From Tenacibaculum sp. Bg11-29 (GTDB taxonomy: Bacteria; Bacteroidota; Bacteroidia; Flavobacteriales; Flavobacteriaceae), in NCBI RefSeq assembly GCF_002836595.1, contig NZ_PJBB01000003.1, positions 62,001 through 126,000 of the forward strand: a stretch of 64,000 nt of DNA, in the 5' to 3' direction. This document shows, one piece after another, positions 8,341 to 16,413 of the stretch. Position 1 is the stretch's first letter, and every line of letters begins with the position of its first letter. The notes under the pieces are model-generated. The model was not told the origin of the DNA. It did no database searches and saw only the letters and a list, made by a program, of their open reading frames with translations. The position numbers and the translations under genes are program-made.

Positions 8341-9483
8341 CTAATCACAAGAAATAGTGGCGAAATCTATTAATTTTTTATCAGTAGCATAAGTGATCAA
8401 TTGTTCTTTTCCATCAGCCCCTGAAATATTTAATGCCTTTTTAATTTGATAAATATGAGCTTGAAAACCATCTACACTTATATTCATAGCTTCTGCAATT
8501 TCAGTGTATGATTTTTTAGCTCCACAAATACCAAGGTTTGCCAAAACTTCTTTTTGCCGATCAGATAATTCAACTTTTGAAGATTTTTTTAATTTTTTAT
8601 ACTTCTTTTTAGCACATGCTATTTCAATTTTCAAGTGCTTAATTGTATCTAAATGACTTTCGTTAGCAATTAATAAAATTTCTTTGCCTTTTTCTAAAGC
8701 CTCTTTTTTTGTTTTAATTTTTATAAATTCTGACTGTTGTTCTTCCTTTTCTAAAAGTAATTTCCAACTATAAAGTAAAATGATAAATAAAAGAATAAAT
8801 AAAAGTTTAAAAGAAACTGCAGAAATTACTCCAAGTGAATTCCAAGCACTCAAATGCGCCCAAGTTTCAATATATTCAACAGGTATAATTCGATGGGTAA
8901 CAGCAATAATTATTAAGGCAAACAAAGCAAATGTTGGTAAATACATAAACTGCATTCCTCTATTTTTAAATGCTTTATTTAATTCTTGTAATAAAGAAAA
9001 AGCAACGACTAAAGAAATAGGAATATCTATTAACCAAATAACATTATTACTTGAGTTTTCTTGATTATTACTGTAAAAAGAAATTAAAAATACTGAAGCT
9101 ATCATTAGTAAAACCCCTCCAAAAATGATAAATACTTCTTTATTTGTGAATCGTTCTATTATTCTAATAACCAAATTTCTTTTTTCATAATGTTCTATAG
9201 AAGGGATAGACATTAAAATAAATAATGAATTTATTAATGAAATTAAAACACCTAAACTAACAATGATTTTATGGTTACTGTTAATATCAAAAAAAGAAAT
9301 TAAAAAAATGTTTAAAAAAGCGCCTAATCCCCATGAAAAAATAGCCAATGAAAACCATTGAATACCTTCCACAGATTTACCATCTACATTTTTAGTTCTC
9401 TCTTTCACATACACTCGTTGAATTACGAAAGCTGTAATTAAACAAACAATGGCTGTAATATAATTAGATACGATGGCTAACAT
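8341..9483 (-). CDS. Membrane-bound LuxR-type transcriptional regulator
   Basis: A 380-residue protein of unusual make-up. Residues 5-250 carry about seven hydrophobic helices. A charged coiled coil follows (about 250-305, rich in Lys and Glu). The C-terminus holds a LuxR-type helix-turn-helix: LSDRQKEVLANL, then KKSYTEIAEAMNISVDGFQAHIYQIKKAL at about 325-360. The HTH would face the cytoplasm and bind DNA while tethered to the membrane. Neither a receiver nor a kinase domain is visible, so the membrane part may itself sense a signal. It lies 30 bp downstream of the barrel protein gene on the same strand. The target genes are unknown. Confidence 0.7.
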   Translation of the reverse strand: MLAIVSNYITAIVCLITAFVIQRVYVKERTKNVDGKSVEGIQWFSLAIFSWGLGAFLNIFLISFFDINSNHKIIVSLGVLISLINSLFILMSIPSIEHYEKRNLVIRIIERFTNKEVFIIFGGVLLMIASVFLISFYSNNQENSSNNVIWLIDIPISLVVAFSLLQELNKAFKNRGMQFMYLPTFALFALIIIAVTHRIIPVEYIETWAHLSAWNSLGVISAVSFKLLFILLFIILLYSWKLLLEKEEQQSEFIKIKTKKEALEKGKEILLIANESHLDTIKHLKIEIACAKKKYKKLKKSSKVELSDRQKEVLANLGICGAKKSYTEIAEAMNISVDGFQAHIYQIKKALNISGADGKEQLITYATDKKLIDFATISCD

Positions 9484-9513
9484 TCTTCGAATGTAATACT
9501 TTTCTATTAATTT

Positions 9514-11295
9514 TTAAAACAGCGTATCAAACTTCCATGTTAAACCACCCATTGCCTGAAAACCTTGAACATTAAAATTATTAAATCTTTGATAACTATT
9601 ATTTAAAACGTTATTTAAGTTTAAAAACACTGAAAAAGAATCATTAAAATGGTATCCTCCATTAAAATTTATATCAAAATAACTTTCTATATCAACTGTT
9701 GTAAAAGTATCTAATGGTAAAATCTCATGTAGTTTCCCTTTTCGTTGACCAACAAAAAACAAATTAGCACCAGCAAACCATTTTTCCACTTTATAAGTAC
9801 CAAAAAGCTCTCCTTCAATTTTTGGAGCATTCCAAGCTTCTTCTTCTTTTGTTAAGGTAAACTTGTTAAATTTCCCGTTTACTCCTAGCGTTAAATTTTT
9901 AATTCCGTCGTAAGCTATTTCTCCAAAAAACGTCATTAATTTAATATCATCATATGTTGTATTAAATGAATTTCCATATTCATACCCTAAAAATGAAAAA
10001 GCATTGGTACCCGCATTGTTCCTTCCATTAGATTTTGATTGATTTAATGAAATAAATGGGTTATTTTCTATAGCTGCATAACTTGCTTTAAAGTTATAAC
10101 TAAACTGAAAATCTAATTTACCTCTAATTCCTGCAAAAGCATTGTACTTCTTATTTGTTTGTAATACTTCTTGCGTAGGCGATATATGCGGATTTTTATC
10201 TACAAGAGATTTATACGTGTTTGTTTCTAAATCACCCGAAGCTCCTACAAAAATATTTGCAAAATCATTTACAATAGGATATGAAATTTCTACATCAGGA
10301 TAAATGAAAAAATTATTTCCTTTATTTTGAATATCTAATGAGAAATAAGACTTCGCTCCTATTTTTATAGCTAAATCTTGTACTAAAAACTTATAAGAAG
10401 GATGAACTCCTACCGTAAAAAAGCTGTGTTTTAACTCATTTTGAGTTTCGTATGAATTCTCAAATTTACCTCCTAAATAACTAAATGTAGTGTTTACATA
10501 CAAATCGTTTAATTCACGATGAAAGCGATCTAGAGAAAACTTAAATTTAGCATTCCCATCAATTAAAAATTCACTACTGCTTAATACATCTGAGAAAAAA
10601 GAAACGGAACCATTTGCCTCTTCTATATAAGAATCGTCAAATTTAATTGTACCGAAAACCTTAAAAAGATTATGTGCTTGCTCTTCTTCTATACGGCTAA
10701 TAGTAGCATCTGTAAAAGTTATATTTTTTGGCAAACCATACCAATTGTACTTATTTCTTCCTGCACTTATGCCTGCTCTCCAATTAAGGTAACGTTCTTG
10801 CTGGGCATAAAACAAGTTTAAATTCATATTATAATAAGTACTACTAAGCTGCGTTTTTTCAACAGGATCAGCTGAAAGAAGAAACTTTAAATGTACTCCA
10901 TACTCACTATCATAACTCTCATTTCGTCTCACATACGCCTCAAGAAAAGGAGTAATCTTATTTCCTATTCCAAGAGAAAAGTAATTAGGGTATAGCTGTT
11001 CTCTTTTACCTAAATCAACTTTTTTCATAACACCACTTTTAGGAATAAAAGTAGAAGCAACTGGCACTGAAAATATTTTATATTCTAACTCTTTTTTCTG
11101 AGTTTCTTTTGTGTGCTTTATTATAGGCTTTTGCTTTATCTTAAAAGCATCAGTTATTTTAGGTACATAAGATGTAACTACTTTAACTACTTCTGTTTTA
11201 ATTATAGTATCTTTTGTTTTTTCTGGTGTATTTTTCTCTTGCGAATTTGCAATAGATATTACAAATAAAACTAGTAAACTTAAATGCTTTTTCAT
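9514..11295 (-). CDS. TonB-dependent receptor-like outer membrane beta-barrel protein
   Basis: A 593-residue protein from the ATG at 11295; an upstream TTG would add 12 residues in front of a complete signal peptide (MKKHLSLLVLFVISIANSQE), so the ATG is preferred. After a linker (about 25-95) come many amphipathic strands. The end, FDINFNGGYHFNDSFSVFLN then LNNVLNNSYQRFNNF and GLTWKFDTLF, is the C-terminal barrel of TonB-dependent receptors. A plug domain is not recognisable and the length is short for such receptors, so it may be a plug-less barrel. It starts about 40 bp after the TPR protein gene; this pair recurs in flavobacteria, suggesting a joint envelope role. Confidence 0.65.
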   Translation of the reverse strand: MKKHLSLLVLFVISIANSQEKNTPEKTKDTIIKTEVVKVVTSYVPKITDAFKIKQKPIIKHTKETQKKELEYKIFSVPVASTFIPKSGVMKKVDLGKREQLYPNYFSLGIGNKITPFLEAYVRRNESYDSEYGVHLKFLLSADPVEKTQLSSTYYNMNLNLFYAQQERYLNWRAGISAGRNKYNWYGLPKNITFTDATISRIEEEQAHNLFKVFGTIKFDDSYIEEANGSVSFFSDVLSSSEFLIDGNAKFKFSLDRFHRELNDLYVNTTFSYLGGKFENSYETQNELKHSFFTVGVHPSYKFLVQDLAIKIGAKSYFSLDIQNKGNNFFIYPDVEISYPIVNDFANIFVGASGDLETNTYKSLVDKNPHISPTQEVLQTNKKYNAFAGIRGKLDFQFSYNFKASYAAIENNPFISLNQSKSNGRNNAGTNAFSFLGYEYGNSFNTTYDDIKLMTFFGEIAYDGIKNLTLGVNGKFNKFTLTKEEEAWNAPKIEGELFGTYKVEKWFAGANLFFVGQRKGKLHEILPLDTFTTVDIESYFDINFNGGYHFNDSFSVFLNLNNVLNNSYQRFNNFNVQGFQAMGGLTWKFDTLF

Positions 11296-11334
11296 TGATC
11301 TAATCATTGAACTCTTTTTTGTTATTAACAAATT

Positions 11335-14300
11335 TTAGTTTTGTGTAGTTACTGATTTGTTTGTTTTTGCTTCTTTATTTTTAATAGTACTAAGCTCATT
11401 TTTTGCTTCTTCTATTACATCCTTATACTGTGTAAAATTTTTAACAATGTTTTCTAAAATATAAGTAGCTTGGTAAGCATCTTTTAATGCATAATGATTC
11501 TTAGCCATTATAATATAACTTTTAACTCCCCAGTATTTATATGAAGAGTAATTTGCTATTAGACTTTGTACCGCTTTATTAGATGCTTCATAATCTTTAT
11601 GATCATTTAAAAAGAAAGCATTATAATACAAACTTTCGGCTTTTAACTCTCCCGTTGCATTTTTACTAACTTCATTAAAAAACTCTTCAGCATTTAAAAA
11701 ATCATTTGTTTTAAATGCTGAACGTGCAAGAATTACTTTTGCATCTTCAGCAATACTCGCATCCAATTTGCTTGTTCCTAAAACTTTTTCGGCATAGCTA
11801 ATTGCTTTTGAATACTCTTTTTTATTATAATAGCCTTTCATTAAATTACTTTGTGCAAAAATAATGTTCTGCGGATAATTAGCTAATTTTTCTAATTTTT
11901 CTAAGATTACGATTCCTTTCTTCCAATTTTCTTCTTCTAAATATATTTTAGCCAGCTTATTTAATGATTCTTCTGAAAACTCACTTTTTTCTTGACTAAT
12001 TACATTTGCATAATGAAAAACTGCTTTCTTAAATTGAGCCGTATTATTATATGATTCTGCTAAGTAAAAATTAGCTTTTAAAGCATTTAGTCCTGTAGGA
12101 AATGTTTGAAGATACTTAGTAAACCCTACTATTGCTTTAGTGCTATTATTTTCTAAAAATTTATTTTCAGCAGATTGATATGTTGCATTGTCTAATTCAG
12201 CATCTGTAACATTTACAAACTTTACATTTTTTACCCAAGCCGCATATTCATCTACTTCACCAATATCAATATATACATTTTTAACATTGGTAACTGCTTG
12301 CCTAGCTTCTTTAGAGTTTGGATGTTTTGTTACAACTTCTTTATATTTTTCTAAAGCCTTTTTACTATCATTGTTAATGTAATACAATAGTCCTTGCCTT
12401 AACAGCACATTAGGAACATAGTTACTATTTGAATGTTTTAATAATAAGCTATTGTATGTTTTTTGTGCCTTTGATACGTTATTTAAAGTCGTATATGTTG
12501 TTGCTAATTGAAACAATGCGTCATCTTCTAATTGAGAGCCTGCATATGTGGTAATAAGATTTTTTAAATTTTCAATTTTCTTATCATTATCTCCCATAAA
12601 CCCATTACTCATTGCTGTTTGATATTGTGCATAATCTGAACCTACACCGCCTTCTTGAATTACCTTATCATAAGAACTTATTGCCTCCGAGTAATTTTTA
12701 GATGCATAATAAGAATCCCCCAACCTATTTGAGGCATCATCATTTAAATCGTTATCATCAAACCCAATATTTAAGAAGTTTTTAAAATATTTCGCAGCAT
12801 TCGTGTATTTTTTTTGTTTAAAATAAGTGTATGCTATATTATAATCTAACTTTTTAGCTTCTTCAATATCTTTATTTGTAACCTTTAAAAAACTAGTTAA
12901 AGCAGCTTCATAATTACCTAATAAATATTCTGTTTCAGCCAACCAAAAAGCACCTTTACTACTAATAATTGAATTCTCTGCTAAAGTAGCTTTTGTAAAA
13001 TATGGTTTAGATTTTTTTAGTTTACTTTCATTAAATAATTGAATTCCTCTATATAAAGAAACTTCATTTGCTAATTTTTCATTTGCTAAAGATTTCGAAC
13101 TATTTATATAATCTAACGCCCCTTGATAATCTTGTTGATATAAATAAGAAGTAATTAACAAATTATTTATTTCAATAGCATTTGGTGAATTAGGGTATTT
13201 AGTTAAAAAACTTTTTAATACATCTGGAACACTTTCATATGGGTTTCCTTGCTCGTAACTTAATTTAGCATAACTTAACGAAGCACTCTCTGTTATTTTT
13301 AAATCAAAATCCATTTCACTAGCATTTTTAAATGCATTTAAAGCTTCAGGTTTTTTCTTTAATTCTAAATAACATTCTCCTAAGTGATAATATGCGTTTT
13401 GTGCGACTTTGTTATTACCATTTATAATTTTATTAAAATTACCAATAGCTAATTCATATTCTTTTTGCTGATAATAAGCATATCCTAAATAATAGTAGTC
13501 AGTATTTGTCCATTTACCCTTTGTTCCTTTATATGCTTTCAAGTATGGAATTGCCTGATCATATTTTTTAAGGTTAAAATAACTTTCTCCAACTATTTTA
13601 GAAACTTGAGAAATTTCTTTTTCGTCTTTTGATTCTTCTAAAAGTTTCTCTCCAATTTTTACAGACTTATCAAAACGTCCCGCTTTAAAACTAATATCTA
13701 AAATATAATAATTTGCTTTTGCTTGGTAAGTTGCATCGTTTGCTAACTGACTTAAATTATCTTCAGCCTCTCCAAAATTTTCTTGCTTATACGCTATAAA
13801 ACCGAAATAATAACGAGCGTCTGTACCGTAAATAGGGTTTCCTAATAAAGTTTGAAAACGAGCTTTTGCTTCTTTTAAATAATTAGAAACCAACATAGCA
13901 TACCCCATTTTATAATTAAGTTCATCTCTTTCTGGCTGACTTAATAATTTTTCATTTACTTTTTGATACCATCTTAACGCGTGAGCCGCTTTTCTGTTCG
14001 CAAAATAATAGTTACCTACATTTAAAAAAGCTTTCTCCTTTTTATTACTATATGGGTAGTTTTCGACAAAATTTAACACTTTTTCATTTGCATCATCTTG
14101 TATTAATTTTATAGCACACATAGCATCATAATAATCAGCATCCGCTTTGGCGGTTCTATGCTGTTCAGCTTCTCTAGAAACACCCACAAATAACTGTTGT
14201 GCTGCTGCATATGCTTTATTATTGTAAAGTTTTACAGCTTTGTGTAAATCTGATGTAACGGCTGAGTTAATTGCTGATTTTTGTGCTAGTATAGTTGTTG

Positions 14301-14355
14301 AAAAAGCAATTAAAAATAATAAATAACAACTCTTCTTGTAACAAATAAATTTCAT
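11335..14355 (-). CDS. Large periplasmic tetratricopeptide repeat protein
   Basis: A 1006-residue protein with a signal peptide (ending TTILAQ) and then TPR-type helical repeats over nearly its whole length. Repeat units are visible as DYYYLGYAYYQQKEYELAIG, AYYHLGECYLELKKKPEAL and KALEKYKEVVTKHPNSKEA. At least 15 units fit. No catalytic domain is present, so it is probably a scaffold in the periplasm or on the inner face of the outer membrane, perhaps for the barrel protein encoded next to it. Its promoter region is shared with the divergent ftsE gene. The Lys- and Thr-rich tail lacks a membrane anchor. Confidence 0.8.
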   Translation of the reverse strand: MKFICYKKSCYLLFLIAFSTTILAQKSAINSAVTSDLHKAVKLYNNKAYAAAQQLFVGVSREAEQHRTAKADADYYDAMCAIKLIQDDANEKVLNFVENYPYSNKKEKAFLNVGNYYFANRKAAHALRWYQKVNEKLLSQPERDELNYKMGYAMLVSNYLKEAKARFQTLLGNPIYGTDARYYFGFIAYKQENFGEAEDNLSQLANDATYQAKANYYILDISFKAGRFDKSVKIGEKLLEESKDEKEISQVSKIVGESYFNLKKYDQAIPYLKAYKGTKGKWTNTDYYYLGYAYYQQKEYELAIGNFNKIINGNNKVAQNAYYHLGECYLELKKKPEALNAFKNASEMDFDLKITESASLSYAKLSYEQGNPYESVPDVLKSFLTKYPNSPNAIEINNLLITSYLYQQDYQGALDYINSSKSLANEKLANEVSLYRGIQLFNESKLKKSKPYFTKATLAENSIISSKGAFWLAETEYLLGNYEAALTSFLKVTNKDIEEAKKLDYNIAYTYFKQKKYTNAAKYFKNFLNIGFDDNDLNDDASNRLGDSYYASKNYSEAISSYDKVIQEGGVGSDYAQYQTAMSNGFMGDNDKKIENLKNLITTYAGSQLEDDALFQLATTYTTLNNVSKAQKTYNSLLLKHSNSNYVPNVLLRQGLLYYINNDSKKALEKYKEVVTKHPNSKEARQAVTNVKNVYIDIGEVDEYAAWVKNVKFVNVTDAELDNATYQSAENKFLENNSTKAIVGFTKYLQTFPTGLNALKANFYLAESYNNTAQFKKAVFHYANVISQEKSEFSEESLNKLAKIYLEEENWKKGIVILEKLEKLANYPQNIIFAQSNLMKGYYNKKEYSKAISYAEKVLGTSKLDASIAEDAKVILARSAFKTNDFLNAEEFFNEVSKNATGELKAESLYYNAFFLNDHKDYEASNKAVQSLIANYSSYKYWGVKSYIIMAKNHYALKDAYQATYILENIVKNFTQYKDVIEEAKNELSTIKNKEAKTNKSVTTQN

Positions 14356-14416
14356 ATTTTTTAGTTCTCTAAGGATTATAACGTTCCTTTTTTGTTTATG
14401 TTGGGAAACAATACAT

Positions 14417-14424
14417 CAAAAGTA
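14417..14424 (-). promoter_or_regulatory. Candidate -7 element for the TPR protein operon
   Basis: TACTTTTG on the minus strand matches TAnnTTTG and lies 62 bp upstream of the ATG. No good -33 TTTG stands at the usual distance, so this is a partial match. Confidence 0.35.
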
Positions 14425-14455
14425 AGAAATGTTATAGAATTACATAATAAAATTT

Positions 14456-14463
14456 TAGATTTG
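14456..14463 (+). promoter_or_regulatory. Candidate -7 element for ftsE
   Basis: TAGATTTG matches TAnnTTTG and ends 17 bp before the ftsE ATG, implying a leader of about 10 bases. A -33 TTTG is not evident. Confidence 0.4.
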
Positions 14464-14480
14464 TAAAAACAAATTGATAT

Positions 14481-15164
14481 ATGGAAAGACCTGTCTTACA
14501 TCTTGAAAATGCAGATATTTATCAACAAGATAATTTAGTATTGTCAAAAATTAATTTCAAATTAAATAGAGGTGGCTTTTATTATTTAATAGGAAAAACA
14601 GGAAGCGGAAAAAGTAGCTTACTAAAAACCTTATATGGTGATTTAAGACTGCAACGCGGTTTAGGTGAAATTGTTGGTTTTGATTTAAAAAAAATTGAAG
14701 AAAAAGATATTCCTTTCTTACGAAGAAAATTAGGTATCGTTTTTCAAGATTTTAAACTTTTAAACGATCGAAATGTTTTTGATAATTTAGAGTTTGTTTT
14801 AAAAGCTACTGGATGGAAAAACAAAATGGATATGAAAAGTAAAATTCATGAAGTTTTAGATAAAGTAGGAATGAAAGAAAAATACTACAAAAAAACTTTT
14901 GAACTTTCTGGAGGTGAACAACAAAGAGTTGCAATAGCAAGAGCTTTATTAAATGACCCTGAATTAATTTTAGCTGACGAACCTACCGGAAACTTAGATC
15001 CTAAAACATCATTGGAGGTTATGGAACTACTAAATGAAATTCATCAAAGTGGTAAAACAATATTAATGGCTACTCACGATTATCAACTAATTGTAAAATT
15101 TAAGCAAAAAACAATTAAATGTGAAGGAGGAGAACTGTTTGAAGTAGTACAACAATCTATTTAA
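14481..15164 (+). CDS. ftsE: Cell division ABC transporter ATP-binding protein FtsE-like
   Basis: A 227-residue ABC ATPase. Walker A GKTGSGKS is at residues 38-45, the Q-loop at FQDFKLL (about 88-94), the signature LSGGEQQR at 142-149, and Walker B LILADE at 162-167 followed by the H-loop His in ATHD. Length and the one-domain layout fit FtsE, which with FtsX regulates peptidoglycan hydrolases at the septum. No ftsX neighbour is present, as is usual in flavobacteria, where the two are often apart. Another small MacB/LolD-type ATPase remains possible. It is transcribed away from the TPR protein operon. Confidence 0.75.
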   Translation: MERPVLHLENADIYQQDNLVLSKINFKLNRGGFYYLIGKTGSGKSSLLKTLYGDLRLQRGLGEIVGFDLKKIEEKDIPFLRRKLGIVFQDFKLLNDRNVFDNLEFVLKATGWKNKMDMKSKIHEVLDKVGMKEKYYKKTFELSGGEQQRVAIARALLNDPELILADEPTGNLDPKTSLEVMELLNEIHQSGKTILMATHDYQLIVKFKQKTIKCEGGELFEVVQQSI

Positions 15165-15175
15165 GATGCATTCAT

Positions 15176-15206
15176 AAAAAAAACCCACCTTATAAAATAA
15201 GGCGGG
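15176..15206 (-). terminator. Second minus-strand terminator downstream of mdh
   Basis: On the minus strand CCCGCCTTAT pairs with ATAAGGTGGG (10 bp, one G-U, 3-base loop), followed by eight T. It is 115 bp beyond mdh's own terminator. On the plus strand the stem contains an A-C mismatch and no T-run follows, so it is oriented for the minus strand. Confidence 0.7.
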
Positions 15207-15225
15207 AAAATTGCTATGAAAAACT

Positions 15226-15285
15226 ATGAAAAAAGAAACGTTACTAATGCTTCTCTTATACTTAAAGACGTATTTCTTTAAATAA
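15226..15285 (+). CDS. Possible 19-residue hydrophobic peptide downstream of ftsE
   Basis: A short frame codes MKKETLLMLLLYLKTYFFK, a positively charged start followed by a leucine-rich helix, the make-up of a small membrane peptide. A second, overlapping frame from 15216 (21 codons, MKNYEKRNVTNASLILKDVF) competes for the same DNA. It lies between two terminators and 61 bp past ftsE. There is no direct evidence of expression; chance is a serious alternative. Confidence 0.2.
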   Translation: MKKETLLMLLLYLKTYFFK

Positions 15286-15321
15286 ACTTACAGCTTAGTG
15301 TAAATTTTAACACTTTTTATG

Positions 15322-15356
15322 AAAAAACCCCTGAGTAAAAAATTACTCAGGGGTTT
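15322..15356 (-). terminator. Terminator of mdh, also usable for ftsE
   Basis: An 11-bp perfect stem (CCCCTGAGTAA and its complement, 4-base loop). On the minus strand it is followed by six T; on the plus strand by TTTATAT, so it may work weakly for ftsE as well. Confidence 0.85.
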
Positions 15357-15377
15357 ATATATTATAATAAATTTATT

Positions 15378-16304
15378 TTATAAATTTAAAGCAGCATTGT
15401 TATTCTTAACAGCTTCTGCAGAAGATACTAAATGCTCTTTTTCAGCATCAGACAAGTTAATTTCAACGATTTTTTCAATTCCGTTTTTTCCTAAAACAAC
15501 AGGAACTCCAATACATAAATCAGATAAACCATATTCACCATCTAAGAATGTTGAACAAGGGAAAATCTTCTTAGTATCACAAGCAATTGCTTGTACCATA
15601 CCAGAAACGGCTGCTCCAGGAGCATACCAAGCTGAAGTACCTAACAAACCAGTTAAAGTAGCTCCACCAACTTTAGTGTCTTGCATAACTTGTGCTAATC
15701 TTTCTTCTGATAAAAATTCTGAAACAGGAACAGAATTACGAGTAGCTAAACGTGTTAAAGGCACCATTCCTTTATCTGAGTGACCACCAATTACCATTCC
15801 GTCTACATCAGAAATAGGTGCTCCTAAAGCTTCTGCTAAACGATATTTAAAACGTGCAGAATCTAAAGCTCCTCCCATACCTATAATTCTGTTTTTAGGT
15901 AAACCAGTTTCTTTATGAACTAAATAAGTCATTGTATCCATTGGGTTAGAAACCACAATAATGATTGTATTAGGTGATTCCGCTACTAAACTAGAAGCAA
16001 CAGTTTTTACGATACCTGCATTTATCCCTAATAACTCGTCACGAGACATACCTGGTTTACGAGCAATACCAGAAGTAATTATACAAATATCAGATTCAGC
16101 CGTTTTACTATAATCACCAGTAGTACCGGTAATTTTAGTATCAAAACCATTTAAAGAAGCTGTTTGCATTAAATCCATTGCTTTACCTTCAGCAAAACCT
16201 TCTTTAATATCTACCAATACAACTTCTGACGCGAAATTTTTAATAGCAATATACTCTGCACAACTTGCACCTACAGCACCTGCTCCTACAACTGTTACTT
16301 TCAT
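15378..16304 (-). CDS. mdh: Malate dehydrogenase
   Basis: A 308-residue NAD-dependent dehydrogenase of the LDH-like malate dehydrogenase class. The Rossmann loop VGAGAVGASC is at residues 5-14, followed by the Asp that selects NAD (VLVDIKEG, near 32). Substrate-binding Arg residues lie in ARKPGMSRDELL (near 82-92), NPMDTMTYL follows near 120, and the catalytic His is in VIGGHSDKGM near 175. It interconverts malate and oxaloacetate in the TCA cycle and works with the pyruvate carboxylase encoded 6 kb away to supply oxaloacetate. It is a single-gene unit with its own terminator. Confidence 0.96.
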   Translation of the reverse strand: MKVTVVGAGAVGASCAEYIAIKNFASEVVLVDIKEGFAEGKAMDLMQTASLNGFDTKITGTTGDYSKTAESDICIITSGIARKPGMSRDELLGINAGIVKTVASSLVAESPNTIIIVVSNPMDTMTYLVHKETGLPKNRIIGMGGALDSARFKYRLAEALGAPISDVDGMVIGGHSDKGMVPLTRLATRNSVPVSEFLSEERLAQVMQDTKVGGATLTGLLGTSAWYAPGAAVSGMVQAIACDTKKIFPCSTFLDGEYGLSDLCIGVPVVLGKNGIEKIVEINLSDAEKEHLVSSAEAVKNNNAALNL

Positions 16305-16344
16305 TTTTTTATATTTTTAATTGTGATGATTAATTTAAGTTGCA

Positions 16345-16352
16345 CAAAAATA
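16345..16352 (-). promoter_or_regulatory. Candidate -7 element for mdh
   Basis: TATTTTTG on the minus strand matches TAnnTTTG and lies 41 bp before the ATG. The nearest upstream TTTG is 24 bp away, longer than usual. Confidence 0.4.
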
Positions 16353-16376
16353 ACGATTTGACTAAGGATATAAAAA

Positions 16377-16403
16377 CAAAACCCCATTGAAATTTCAATG
16401 GGG
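16377..16403 (-). terminator. Terminator of the PQQ-propeller protein gene
   Basis: A 22-bp perfect palindrome (CCCCATTGAAA and its complement) with TTTTGTTTTT on the minus strand. It stands 11 bp after the stop codon and just upstream of the mdh promoter. Confidence 0.8.
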
Positions 16404-16413
16404 TTTATAGTTA

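Noticed and set aside
15319..15783. 154-codon open frame on the plus strand opposite the end of mdh
   Set aside because: It is the antisense of well-conserved mdh codons and begins inside the mdh terminator.
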